This document shows, piece after piece, positions 8,691 to 17,730 of a stretch of DNA of 64,000 nt. The notes below the pieces were generated by a model that searched no databases, was not told the origin of the DNA, and was given only the letters and a program-made list of their open reading frames with translations. The stretch covers positions 186,001-250,000 of the forward strand of contig NZ_FUZC01000007.1 in the NCBI RefSeq assembly GCF_900168115.1, written 5' to 3'. The stretch's first letter is position 1. Each line of letters begins with the position of its first letter. This DNA is from Salegentibacter salinarum (lineage in GTDB: Bacteria; Bacteroidota; Bacteroidia; Flavobacteriales; Flavobacteriaceae). The position numbers and the translations under genes were made by a program.

Positions 8691-8875
8691 AATTCTTCGG
8701 TTTCGGGGTTAATATCCAAGGGTAATTTGCTTACCTCTTCTATATCTTTCTTTTTTGCGGTAATTACCCACAGGAAAAGCACTACAAAAAAGATGAAGAA
8801 AATGAGCAGGGAAATTAACGGGTAGATCATTACCCCGTCTATACTTTCCATGTGGCCTTTTACGAATTTAAACAT
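8687..8875 (-). CDS. ccoQ: cbb3 oxidase small subunit CcoQ/FixQ-like
   Basis: The 62-aa protein has one membrane helix (about residues 16-40) flanked by an N-terminal K-G-H-M-E-S segment and a charged tail. Size, topology and position between ccoNO and ccoP identify it as CcoQ, which stabilises the interaction of CcoP with the core. It starts 2 bp after the ccoNO stop and overlaps ccoP by 4 bp. Confidence 0.85.
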   Translation of the reverse strand: MFKFVKGHMESIDGVMIYPLISLLIFFIFFVVLFLWVITAKKKDIEEVSKLPLDINPETEEL

Positions 8876-8877
8876 GC

Positions 8878-11079
8878 TTAGTTGGTTTTAGTGGTTGATA
8901 CTTCTGAATCTTTCGCATTAATGTCGGTTCCCAGGCGCTGTAAATAAGCAATTAGCGCTACAATTTCGCGGTTTCGCATTTCTACGAATTCGGTACCGTT
9001 TTGTTCTGCAAATTCTTTCTCAGCTTCATAAGTTTTCACAAAATCTGGATCTGCATAGAGGTTTTTCTCAATTTGAGTTCCCTGTTCTGCCATCCATTGC
9101 TGGGCGTTTTCTATTTCCTCTAAAGTGTAGGGTACGCCAAGTTTACTAAGAGCTCTCAATTTAGCTTCGGTATCACTTTTATCCAGCTCGTCTGTAATTA
9201 TCCATTTGTAAGATGGCATAATAGAACCTGAAGAAGTGCTCTGCGGATCGTACATATGGTTAAGGTGCCAGTTATCGGAATATTTACCGCCTACCCGCAT
9301 AAGGTCGGGGCCGGTACGCTTACTTCCCCATAGGAAAGGATAATCGTATGCATATTCCCCCGCTTTAGAGTATTCCCCATAACGTTCTACTTCACTTCTA
9401 AAAGGCCTGATCATTTGTGAGTGACAACCCACACAACCTTCCCGGATATAAATATCCCGACCTTCAAGTTCTAACGGAGTGTATGGTTTTACACTGGAAA
9501 TTACCGGTACATATTCATCTACCATCAACGAAGGAACAATTTGTACCACCCCACCAATTAAAATGGCGATGGTAGCGAAAATGGTAAGTTTTACCGGTCT
9601 TCTTTCTAACCAAGAGTGATAAGCTTCGCCTTTGGTTCTTTTCCTTGTTACTTTTTGTAAAGGAGCGGCTTCAGCTAACTCATCTTCAACTGCGCTTCCC
9701 TGTCTAACAGTTTGTATAATATTATAAAGTAAAATGAATGCACCAACTATGTATAAACTACCACCAATAGCACGCATCCAGTACATTGGCATAATAGAAG
9801 TAACCGTTTCCAGGAAATTTCCGTAGGTAAGGGTTCCGTCTGGATTAAATTGTTTCCACATAGAAGCCTGTACAAATCCGGCAACGTACATTGGTAAGGT
9901 GTAAATAATAATTCCTAATGTACCAATCCAGAAGTGGGCATTGGCTAATTTTATAGAGTACAGTTTTGTTTTAAATAACCTTGGCACTAGCCAGTAAACC
10001 ATACCAAAAGTTAAGAAACCGTTCCAGGCTAGAGCCCCAACGTGCACGTGTGCAATAATCCAGTCGCTAAAATGCGCAATAGCATTTACATTTTTAAGCG
10101 ATAGCATTGGTCCTTCAAAAGTTGCCATCCCGTAACCGGTGATAGCTACGACAAAAAATTTAAGAACAGGATCTGTACGTACTTTATCCCAGGCACCACG
10201 CAGGGTTAAGAGTCCGTTGATCATTCCTCCCCAGGATGGGAACAATAACATAACAGAAAATGCAACTCCTAGGTTTTGCGCCCAATCGGGTAAAGTTGAA
10301 TATAATAAGTGGTGTGGTCCCGCCCAGATGTAAATAAAGATCAAGGACCAAAAGTGAATAATAGAAAGTCTATAAGAATAAACCGGCCTGTTTGCCGCCT
10401 TCGGAACAAAATAATACATCAAACCTAAGAAAGGTGTAGTTAGGAAGAATGCTACCGCATTATGCCCGTACCACCACTGTACCAAGGCATCCTGAACTCC
10501 GGAATAAATCGAGTAACTTTTAAATGCTGAAACGGGAATTTCAATATTATTTACAATATGAAGCACGGCAACAGTTACAAAAGTGGCGAGGTAGAACCAA
10601 ATCGCAACATATAAGTGACGCTGCCTTCTCTTTATCATGGTACCAATAAGGTTGGCACCAAAAGCAACCCAAACTAAAGTAATGGCAATATCTATAGGCC
10701 ATTCTAGTTCCGCATATTCTTTAGAACTGGTAAAACCCATTGGAAGGGTAATAGCGGCTGCTACAATAATTGCCTGCCAACCCCAAAAGTTGAAATTACT
10801 CAAGAAATCACTCCACATTCGGGCCTTGAGTAGGCGCTGGGTAGAGTAGTAAACCCCTGCAAAAATGGCGTTCCCAACAAAAGCGAAAATCACCGCGTTA
10901 GTATGTAATGGTCTTAAACGGCCAAAACTTAACCACGGAATTCCGTCGGTTATATCGGGAAATATAAACATAAAGGCCAGCAGTAGCCCAACACTCATAC
11001 CCACTATACCCCAGAACAGGGTAGCCATAGTAAACTTTTTTACGATTTTATTATCGTAATGAAACTGTTCTACTTCCAT
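8878..11079 (-). CDS. ccoNO: cbb3 oxidase fused subunits I and II (CcoN-CcoO)
   Basis: The 733-aa fusion protein has CcoN at about residues 1-480, with 12 or more membrane helices and heme-copper motifs such as W-W-Y-G-H-N-A-V-A-F-F and W-A-G-P-H-H-L-L-Y. CcoO follows a short charged linker (K-V-T-R-K-R-T-K-G-E-A) with one anchor helix and a c-heme motif C-V-G-C-H-S-Q near residue 548. The catalytic subunit reduces O2 to water at the heme b3-CuB site, and CcoO delivers electrons. Fusion of the two is common in Bacteroidetes, whereas proteobacteria keep them separate. The start is 2 bp after the ccoS stop. Confidence 0.97.
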   Translation of the reverse strand: MEVEQFHYDNKIVKKFTMATLFWGIVGMSVGLLLAFMFIFPDITDGIPWLSFGRLRPLHTNAVIFAFVGNAIFAGVYYSTQRLLKARMWSDFLSNFNFWGWQAIIVAAAITLPMGFTSSKEYAELEWPIDIAITLVWVAFGANLIGTMIKRRQRHLYVAIWFYLATFVTVAVLHIVNNIEIPVSAFKSYSIYSGVQDALVQWWYGHNAVAFFLTTPFLGLMYYFVPKAANRPVYSYRLSIIHFWSLIFIYIWAGPHHLLYSTLPDWAQNLGVAFSVMLLFPSWGGMINGLLTLRGAWDKVRTDPVLKFFVVAITGYGMATFEGPMLSLKNVNAIAHFSDWIIAHVHVGALAWNGFLTFGMVYWLVPRLFKTKLYSIKLANAHFWIGTLGIIIYTLPMYVAGFVQASMWKQFNPDGTLTYGNFLETVTSIMPMYWMRAIGGSLYIVGAFILLYNIIQTVRQGSAVEDELAEAAPLQKVTRKRTKGEAYHSWLERRPVKLTIFATIAILIGGVVQIVPSLMVDEYVPVISSVKPYTPLELEGRDIYIREGCVGCHSQMIRPFRSEVERYGEYSKAGEYAYDYPFLWGSKRTGPDLMRVGGKYSDNWHLNHMYDPQSTSSGSIMPSYKWIITDELDKSDTEAKLRALSKLGVPYTLEEIENAQQWMAEQGTQIEKNLYADPDFVKTYEAEKEFAEQNGTEFVEMRNREIVALIAYLQRLGTDINAKDSEVSTTKTN

Positions 11080-11081
11080 AG

Positions 11082-11276
11082 TTAATTAGATTTCTTGTTT
11101 TTGGTGGAATTGGATTTATCTGATTTTTCTTTAACTAGTTCATCATCAAAAAGCATCCTTACCGATGGTGTATAGACATCGTCATACTGTCCCTTTTTTA
11201 CTGAAAAGATGAAGGCGACAAAGAAAATGAGGGCTACTAAAACACTTAAGGCAAGTAAGAGGTAAATGATGTTCAT
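11082..11276 (-). CDS. ccoS: cbb3 oxidase maturation protein CcoS
   Basis: The 64-aa protein has one N-terminal membrane helix and the conserved juxtamembrane part V-K-K-G-Q-Y-D-D, the FixS/CcoS signature. Its tail is Lys/Ser-rich. CcoS is needed for inserting cofactors into cbb3 oxidase. It is the first gene of the structural block; a TAnnTTTG box lies at 11297-11304, so the block can be transcribed separately from ccoI. Confidence 0.92.
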   Translation of the reverse strand: MNIIYLLLALSVLVALIFFVAFIFSVKKGQYDDVYTPSVRMLFDDELVKEKSDKSNSTKNKKSN

Positions 11277-11296
11277 CTAGAATGAATTATTTTCAA

Positions 11297-11304
11297 CAAA
11301 CTTA
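11297..11304 (-). promoter_or_regulatory. -7 element upstream of ccoS-ccoNOQP
   Basis: On the minus strand this reads TAAGTTTG, an exact TAnnTTTG match about 20 bp before the ccoS ATG. No TTG appears at a standard -33 distance. It would give the oxidase structural genes their own promoter downstream of ccoI. Confidence 0.5.
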
Positions 11305-11336
11305 AAGCGGTGTTAAAATTTAAAATATGATCGAAA

Positions 11337-13736
11337 TCAGGTTTTGGTCAATACAGGTTTTAATTTTTTCCCTGCCAGGTTTGTTGCAAGGGTTGTAAAG
11401 GCCACGATACTAATAGAACTTAGTGGCATTAAAATAGCTGCGATTACCGGCATTAAATTTCCGGTTACGGCAAATGCAAGACCTACTAAATTATAACAAA
11501 GACTTAGCGCGAAACTCCACTTAATGATTTTCATCCCTTTTTCTGAAAGATTAAAATATTCACTCAACCTGTTGAGATTTGAAGCTTCCAGGATTCCATC
11601 GCAGGCCGGTGAGAACACATTTATATTTTCGGAAACTGCGATCCCTACATCACTTTGTGCAAGTGCGCCCGCATCATTAAGTCCGTCGCCAATCATCATC
11701 ACCGATTTCCCTTCTTCCTGGAGCTTTTTTATGAAATTGAGCTTATCATCAGGTTTTTGATTGAAGTAAAACTTAGTATTCAAGGGCAGCATATTTTCCA
11801 GCCTCTCCTTTTCACCATCATTATCTCCAGAAAGGATAAAGAGCTTCTTGTTTTCTCCTAATTCTTTGAACAAATCCGCAAGACCTTCACGGTAGGAATT
11901 CTTAAAAACGTAGCAACCTTTATATTCTTCATTACTACTAATATGAACCGCTGTTTTGTTGAGTTCTTTGGTTTCAGTTTCCCTAACAAAAGAAGAGGAA
12001 CCAATTTTCATTTTACTACCATTACTGCCGGAGCTGATTCCTTTTCCGGTATGTTCATTAAATTCATCTAAACTCAGAATATTATTCTTATCCAGTATCT
12101 GGTAGAGTTGCCGGCTAAGTGGATGTCCTGATGCTCTTAAACTGCTACTAAGCAATTGTTCTTCTTCTGCATTAAGTTTTAAACCTTCGTAGAAAACTTC
12201 GGTTGTTTTATTGGAAGTTATAGTGCCGGTTTTATCAAAAACAAGACAATCTATTTTCGCGATTTGTTCTATCACCACGGCGTCTTTTAAGTAGAATTTA
12301 TTTCTTCCGTAGATGCGCAGCAAATTGCCAAGTGTAAACGGTGTAGCTAATGCAATAGCACAGGGACAGGCGATGATTAGAACTGCTGTAAATACATTTA
12401 GCGCTATAGAAGGATCGTAAATCAACCAGAAAAGCGTTGATAAAAATGCAATACTCAAAACCCCGGCGGTAAAGCGTTTGCTTATTTGATTGATTAAACT
12501 TTGGAATTGTCCTTTCCTGTCTTTTTTGAAGACTTCATTGCTCCAAAGTTTGGTTAAATAACTCTGGTCTATGGCTTTTATAGCTTCAATTTCCAGGATT
12601 CCGCCTTGTTGGCGGCCACCTGCGTAAAGCGTTTCACCAGATTCTTTTTTAACCGCTTCTGCCTCCCCGGTTACAAAACTGTAATCGATATTAGCCTTGC
12701 CTTTCATTAAGACCGAATCTATAGGAATTAACTCCCCGTTTCTTATCAAAATTCGGTCACCGGGTTGTATGTGGTAAACCTGAACCTGTTCTTCTATAAC
12801 TTCTTTTGAAGTATTAATTTTTAATCTCGTTACCGCCATTGGGAAATAAGATTTGTAATCCCGCTCAAACGATAAATAGGAATAGGTTTTTTGCTGAAAG
12901 AATTTCCCAAGTAATAAAAAGAAAATAAGGCCCGTAAGGCTATCAAAAAAGCCGGTGCCGAGATCAAGGAGAATTTCGGTAGTACTTCTAATAAAAAGTA
13001 CTGCAATTCCCAGTGCTATAGGAACATCAATATTCAAAATTTTTGCTCGTAAACCTTTGTAAGCTGAAACAAAATAACCGGAGCCTGAATAGAAAACTAC
13101 TGGAAGAGAAAAAGCAAACATCAACCACCTGAATAAATGTTTGAATTGCTCCAGCCAGAACTCTTTTACTTCAAAATATTCAGGGAAAGAGAGAAACATT
13201 ACATTACCAAATGCAAAACCGGCAACGCCTAATTTATAAATTAAGCTTCGGTTTACACTGTGGTCCTTTTCATCGTAATCTTTCAGGGAAATATAGGGTT
13301 CGTAACCAATTCTGCTAAGAAGATACACAAGCTCTTTTAAACTTATTTTTTCCGAAGAAAAACTAATACGAACGGTTTTCTTAGGAAAATCTACCTGGGC
13401 CGATTTTACTCCCGTGTTCAATTTTCCAAGATTCTCCAGCACCCAAATACAAGAGCTGCAATGCATAGAGGGAATAAGAAAATTAACTATTTGGTTATTG
13501 TTTTCATTGAACTCCAGCAGTTTTTCAGTTATTTCCTCGTTATCAAGAAAATCGAACTTTCCTTCTGAAGCACCGGGAGAAATTCCCGGTTTTTCCTGAA
13601 TATCATAATAAAAGGTAAGGTCACTTTCATTCAGAATTTCAAAAACTGTTTTGCAACCTGTGCAACAGAAATCCTTTTCCTGAAAAACTATGTGATCTTC
13701 CTTACATTCTTCCCCGCAGTGAAAACAGCTGTTCAT
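11337..13736 (-). CDS. ccoI: Copper-translocating P1B-type ATPase for cbb3 assembly (CcoI/FixI)
   Basis: The 799-aa P-type ATPase has an N-terminal Cys-rich metal-binding region (C-F-H-C-G-E-E-C and C-C-T-G-C), an HMA domain with M-H-C-S-S-C near residue 90, the metal-path motif C-P-C near 456, the phosphorylation site D-K-T-G-T near 500, and the hinge G-D-G-L-N-D. CcoI-type ATPases export Cu to the periplasm for the CuB site rather than for detoxification. Position directly before ccoS supports that role. A TTG seven codons upstream is open, but the ATG at 13736 begins M-N-S-C-F-H-C-G, the usual family start. Confidence 0.95.
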   Translation of the reverse strand: MNSCFHCGEECKEDHIVFQEKDFCCTGCKTVFEILNESDLTFYYDIQEKPGISPGASEGKFDFLDNEEITEKLLEFNENNNQIVNFLIPSMHCSSCIWVLENLGKLNTGVKSAQVDFPKKTVRISFSSEKISLKELVYLLSRIGYEPYISLKDYDEKDHSVNRSLIYKLGVAGFAFGNVMFLSFPEYFEVKEFWLEQFKHLFRWLMFAFSLPVVFYSGSGYFVSAYKGLRAKILNIDVPIALGIAVLFIRSTTEILLDLGTGFFDSLTGLIFFLLLGKFFQQKTYSYLSFERDYKSYFPMAVTRLKINTSKEVIEEQVQVYHIQPGDRILIRNGELIPIDSVLMKGKANIDYSFVTGEAEAVKKESGETLYAGGRQQGGILEIEAIKAIDQSYLTKLWSNEVFKKDRKGQFQSLINQISKRFTAGVLSIAFLSTLFWLIYDPSIALNVFTAVLIIACPCAIALATPFTLGNLLRIYGRNKFYLKDAVVIEQIAKIDCLVFDKTGTITSNKTTEVFYEGLKLNAEEEQLLSSSLRASGHPLSRQLYQILDKNNILSLDEFNEHTGKGISSGSNGSKMKIGSSSFVRETETKELNKTAVHISSNEEYKGCYVFKNSYREGLADLFKELGENKKLFILSGDNDGEKERLENMLPLNTKFYFNQKPDDKLNFIKKLQEEGKSVMMIGDGLNDAGALAQSDVGIAVSENINVFSPACDGILEASNLNRLSEYFNLSEKGMKIIKWSFALSLCYNLVGLAFAVTGNLMPVIAAILMPLSSISIVAFTTLATNLAGKKLKPVLTKT

Positions 13737-13813
13737 TCTTAAGTAATTTAACCGCAAATTTTTAGAAAATTTGACTCAGGTAATATGATGGAAATCAGCT
13801 TTAGGATTAATTA

Positions 13814-15136
13814 TTATTCATTTCCGGTTTTTCGCAAGTAGAAATATCCAATGAGTCCGGCAATTAAAGAGGCCGAGAGTATTCCTATTTTTGCCTGGGC
13901 CAGGTAATTTTCATTTTTAAAAGCGAGTTCGGTAATAAATAGGGACATAGTGAAGCCTATGGCTGCGAGGAATCCAATTCCGTAGACGTGTTTCCATTTT
14001 ACTTTATTCGGTAAACTGGCTATTTTAGTCCAAACCATTATCCTGGAGAAAACTACGATACCAATAAATTTTCCAAAAATTAGTCCGAACATAACACCAA
14101 TCGTCACCGGACTTACAAGTGTCTTAAAAGAAACATCACCCAGACTTACACCTGCATTGGCAAATGCAAAAATTGGAAGCACCACGAAACTCACAAAGGG
14201 GTAAAGTGCATGTTCTAAACGTTGTAGGGGTGGAGTAGCATCTTCGGTTAGCGAAGTGAATTTCTGAATGGTATGCGAAATATGGTCATCAGCTTCCTTT
14301 GGAGTTTTATTTCGGTTTCTAAATTCCTCTTTAATTTCGTAGGCTAAAAGTTTTGTTTTCCGAAGAAATAACGGGGTATTGATCCGTTTGGTATTAGGTA
14401 TGGCAAAGGCCGCTAAAACCGCCGCAATTGTGGCATGAACGCCCGAAAGTAGAATAGCCAGCCATAAGCCTCCAATTCCCATAATTGCATAAAATAAGGT
14501 GTTTCTAATGCCAATTAAATTAGCAGCCGCAAGGATAAGTACAAAAACTCCTGCAATGGCGAGACTTTGTACAGAAATATCTGAAGTATAGAAAAAGGCA
14601 ATAACCAGCACCGCTCCAAGATCATCTACAATTGCGATTGCAGTTAGAAACACTTTTAACGGAAGGGGAACACGATCTCCAAGGAGATAGAGAATACCCA
14701 GGGCAAAAGCGATATCGGTAGCCATAGGAATTCCCCATCCCGAAATAGAATCTAAACCGGTATTAAAATAAAAATAGATTAAAGCCGGAAAAACCATCCC
14801 ACCAATAGCAGCTGCAATAGGAAGTATAGACTTTCTAAAACTGGAAAGTTCACCCTGTAGTATTTCTCGTTTTAGTTCGAGCCCAATCATAAAAAAGAAA
14901 ATAGACATCAGGCCATCGTTAATCCAGTGCAGCAGGTTTTTTCTAATTACAAAATCGTTAATTCCCAGGTGGATGTATTGTTTCCAGAGATTGTGGTAGG
15001 CATCGGCAAGCGGTGAATTTGCCACAATCATTGCGAGAATTGCAGAGAAAATAAGAAGTAATCCAACTGAAGTTTTTTTCTCGATAAAATTTTTAATCGG
15101 TAACAGCAGGTAGAGATCAAGGGGCGATTTTTTCAT
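13814..15136 (-). CDS. nhaA: Na+/H+ antiporter NhaA
   Basis: The 440-aa protein has 12 membrane segments with the NhaA Asp pair region A-T-D-I-A-F-A-L-G and A-I-V-D-D-L-G-A-V-L. The early motif M-I-G-L-E-L-K-R-E and the H-A-T-I-A-A-V-L segment are also present. The protein exchanges Na+ or Li+ for H+ and supports salt and pH homeostasis, as expected for a marine or halotolerant bacterium. An insert of about 45 charged residues around 255-300 is longer than in E. coli NhaA but common in Bacteroidetes. It is upstream of ccoI on the same strand with a 77-bp gap. Confidence 0.97.
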   Translation of the reverse strand: MKKSPLDLYLLLPIKNFIEKKTSVGLLLIFSAILAMIVANSPLADAYHNLWKQYIHLGINDFVIRKNLLHWINDGLMSIFFFMIGLELKREILQGELSSFRKSILPIAAAIGGMVFPALIYFYFNTGLDSISGWGIPMATDIAFALGILYLLGDRVPLPLKVFLTAIAIVDDLGAVLVIAFFYTSDISVQSLAIAGVFVLILAAANLIGIRNTLFYAIMGIGGLWLAILLSGVHATIAAVLAAFAIPNTKRINTPLFLRKTKLLAYEIKEEFRNRNKTPKEADDHISHTIQKFTSLTEDATPPLQRLEHALYPFVSFVVLPIFAFANAGVSLGDVSFKTLVSPVTIGVMFGLIFGKFIGIVVFSRIMVWTKIASLPNKVKWKHVYGIGFLAAIGFTMSLFITELAFKNENYLAQAKIGILSASLIAGLIGYFYLRKTGNE

Positions 15137-15407
15137 AATAACCTGTTTGTAGCGAGATATTCAATTAATAGAATTAGGTAAATTTATTATCGTTTTCTTC
15201 ATATAAATATGATTAAACTCAGTTTTATTCAATAATCGAAATTTAATTCTCAATGGCTGACCTCGAAATCAAGATATATTTTCCAAAAATATCTAATAGG
15301 CAGAGGTAGGCTTGTTGGTATTTTTTAATTCAGCGGAATAGTTTTAGCGCGGCTTTTAATACATCCAAAAACAAAACTTTGCTACCTTTAGCCTACAAAG
15401 TACGATT

Positions 15408-16484
15408 ATGGTAAAAAAGATTACGCAAAGCTTACGCCGGCCAAAGATGAAATCGGTGAATCAACCGCCGGGAACGGTAACCTATGTTGGTAGAAAAGAA
15501 TCTGGCGGAACCAGGCTTGAAGTTATAGATTATAATAAAGATAATTATGAAAAGCATATTTCTTCTTCTACCGAAGATGCTTTTAAATTTGAAGCTGAAG
15601 ACCGAATTACCTGGTTTAATATTGACGGCTTAAGCAATACGGCAGAGATAGAGAAACTGGGTAAATATTATGATCTCCACCCCTTAATTATTGAAGATAT
15701 TGTAAATACAACACAGCGTCCTAAAATAGATGAATACGAAGATTATTTATTTATCGTCGCTAAAATGCTTTATCATCAGGATGGTAAGCTGGTAAATGAA
15801 CATATCAGTTTTGTTTTGGGGAAAGATTATGTACTTACCTTTCAGGAAGCAGGTGGCGATGTTTTTGATGGAGTTCGAGGTAGACTTGAAAAAGCTTACG
15901 GGCGCATTCGTACCAATGGATCAGATTACCTGGTTTTTGCACTTTTAGATGCAATTGTAGACCATTATTTCCTGGTGGTAGATGAGTTGAGCGAAAAAGT
16001 AGAAAAGCTGGAAGAACAACTTTTTGAAAGTCAGCCAAGTGACGATATAACTTATGAAATTCAGGATTTAAAAAGAGCTATTTTAAGGGTTCGCCGGGCG
16101 GTTTTTCCGCTTAAAGAAGTAATTTCCAGATTTCAAAATTTGGAGAATGATCTCATTAAAGACCGAACTAAAAATTACATAAACGACCTTCACGATCACA
16201 TTCTCCAGGTTTCAGAAAATATAGACTTATACCGCGAGATGGCTTGGGGACTTATGGATATGTACATGACCACCATTAGTAACAAAATGAACGAGGTGAT
16301 GAAGGTTTTAACTATTATGGCCTCTATTTTTATTCCGCTAACCTTTATTGCAGGAATTTACGGAATGAATTTTGAATATATCCCCGAGCTGCAGTGGGAA
16401 TACAGTTACTTTGTATTATGGGGAGTAATGATTGTTATTTTTCTACTTATGATCTACTATTTTAAACGAAAAAAATGGCTTTAA
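15408..16484 (+). CDS. corA: Magnesium/cobalt transporter CorA
   Basis: The 358-aa protein has a large N-terminal cytosolic funnel domain and two C-terminal membrane helices, the first ending in the selectivity motif Y-G-M-N (residues about 321-324). This defines the CorA family of homopentameric Mg2+/Co2+ channels. It is 12 bp upstream of the lactonase-like gene, so the two are likely co-transcribed. A near-consensus TACCTTTA at 15383-15390 may be part of the promoter. Divergent from nhaA over 271 bp. Confidence 0.95.
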   Translation: MVKKITQSLRRPKMKSVNQPPGTVTYVGRKESGGTRLEVIDYNKDNYEKHISSSTEDAFKFEAEDRITWFNIDGLSNTAEIEKLGKYYDLHPLIIEDIVNTTQRPKIDEYEDYLFIVAKMLYHQDGKLVNEHISFVLGKDYVLTFQEAGGDVFDGVRGRLEKAYGRIRTNGSDYLVFALLDAIVDHYFLVVDELSEKVEKLEEQLFESQPSDDITYEIQDLKRAILRVRRAVFPLKEVISRFQNLENDLIKDRTKNYINDLHDHILQVSENIDLYREMAWGLMDMYMTTISNKMNEVMKVLTIMASIFIPLTFIAGIYGMNFEYIPELQWEYSYFVLWGVMIVIFLLMIYYFKRKKWL

Positions 16485-16496
16485 CCAATTTGAAAT

Positions 16497-17615
16497 ATGA
16501 TAAAAATTACGCTAATTAGCCTGGCTGTGATACTAACCACAACTTGTGCCGCTCAACACGCGGAAACACCTGTTTACATAGGCACTTACACCAAAAAAGA
16601 AGGCCACGTAGATGGCAAAGCAAAAGGAATATTTTTAGCCATGCAGGATTCTGAAAATGGAAGTTTGCATCCTGAAAAAACCGTAGCTAAAATCACCAAT
16701 CCCAGTTTTGTAAAAGCCTCGAGAGATGGAAAAAATCTTTATGCGGTGAGCGAATTAGGTGGTGGTGATGCCGAATCCGGATTTATTTACTCTTTTAAAA
16801 GAAATAAGGATAATAGTTTAGAGGAATTAGGAAGAATTTCAACCGAAAGTTTTGCCCCCTGCCATATTGAATTAGATCAAACCGAAAAATTTGTTTTTGT
16901 CTCGAATTATATGGGAGGTGTGGTCCTGGTTTATAAAAGGGGAGGAGATGGTACCCTCGAAAAGCAGCAAAAAATTCAATTAGAAAATCCTGAAGCATCG
17001 CACGCGCATTCGGTTTCAATTACCTCAGATAATAAAAGCGCTTATATCTCTGATCTTGGAAATGATAAAATCTGGATTTTTAATTTTGATGCGAAAACCG
17101 GAAAACTAAATCCGAAAGAAAAACCTTTTTTAGAGTTAGAAAAAGGTTCAGGTCCGCGACATTTCAGTTTTTCTAAAGATGAAAAATTTGCATTTTCAAT
17201 GAATGAATTGAATTCAACGCTGAGTGTGCTCAAAATAGAAGAGGACGGAATGGAAATTATTCAGAATATTTCAACGCTTCCTGAAGATTTTAAAGGAGAA
17301 AATTCGGGAGCCGATATTCATCTCCATCCTTCCGGGCAGTTTGTTTACTCCTCAAACCGTGGCCACAACAGTATTGCAGCTTTTAAAGTTGATGAAAATA
17401 CAGGGAAATTAAATGTGATTGGTCATTATCCAACCAAAGGCGAAACTCCACGAAATTTTGCGATTTCACCTGAGGGAAAATTCCTTTATGCAGCGAACCA
17501 GGATACTTCTACCATTAGCAGTTTTAAAGTCAACCTGGAAACCGGGGAATTAGGAGAACATTTACTTCCCGTTGAGGTGATGTCTCCGGTATGCGTGGAA
17601 TTTGCTGAAAATTAA
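16497..17615 (+). CDS. Lactonase family beta-propeller protein (6-phosphogluconolactonase-like), exported
   Basis: The 372-aa protein begins with a signal peptide ending in T-T-T-C-A-A-Q, which may be a weak lipobox or a normal cleavage site. The rest carries the Pgl-type seven-bladed propeller repeats, for example V-Y-I-G-T-Y-T, P-C-H-I-E-L-D, P-R-H-F-S-F-S and P-R-N-F-A-I-S-P-E-G. Cytosolic YbhE/Pgl enzymes hydrolyse 6-phosphogluconolactone, but the export signal argues that this one acts on another sugar lactone in the periplasm or at the surface. It is probably in an operon with corA. Confidence 0.85.
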   Translation: MIKITLISLAVILTTTCAAQHAETPVYIGTYTKKEGHVDGKAKGIFLAMQDSENGSLHPEKTVAKITNPSFVKASRDGKNLYAVSELGGGDAESGFIYSFKRNKDNSLEELGRISTESFAPCHIELDQTEKFVFVSNYMGGVVLVYKRGGDGTLEKQQKIQLENPEASHAHSVSITSDNKSAYISDLGNDKIWIFNFDAKTGKLNPKEKPFLELEKGSGPRHFSFSKDEKFAFSMNELNSTLSVLKIEEDGMEIIQNISTLPEDFKGENSGADIHLHPSGQFVYSSNRGHNSIAAFKVDENTGKLNVIGHYPTKGETPRNFAISPEGKFLYAANQDTSTISSFKVNLETGELGEHLLPVEVMSPVCVEFAEN

Positions 17616-17621
17616 AATTAT

Positions 17622-17658
17622 AAAAAAGTCCTCACTGGTTTTAAAAACCTGTGAGGAC
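17622..17658 (-). terminator. Terminator of the QEGLA / ATP-grasp / M14 operon
   Basis: The arms GTCCTCAC (17628-17635) and GTGAGGAC (17651-17658) enclose an inner GGTTTT/AAAACC pairing. On the minus strand the stem is followed directly by a T tract. It lies about 75 bp past the stop of the M14 gene. Confidence 0.75.
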
Positions 17659-17669
17659 ATATATAAGGT

Positions 17670-17700
17670 TATACGTCATCCTGAATTTATTTCAGGATCT
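17670..17700. repeat. Partial copy of the dispersed hairpin repeat (GTCATCCTGAA core)
   Basis: CGTCATCCTGAA followed by TTCAGGATCTAA forms an 8-bp hairpin. The same core recurs inside the larger inverted-repeat elements at 32869-33001 and 55257-55390. Only the inner hairpin is present here. Confidence 0.6.
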
Positions 17701-17730
17701 AAGATGTTAATATTTATTTTATGTTTTCAA

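Noticed and set aside
13737-13757. Seven-residue TTG-started extension of CcoI
   Set aside because: The ATG at 13736 gives the conserved Cys-rich N-terminus.
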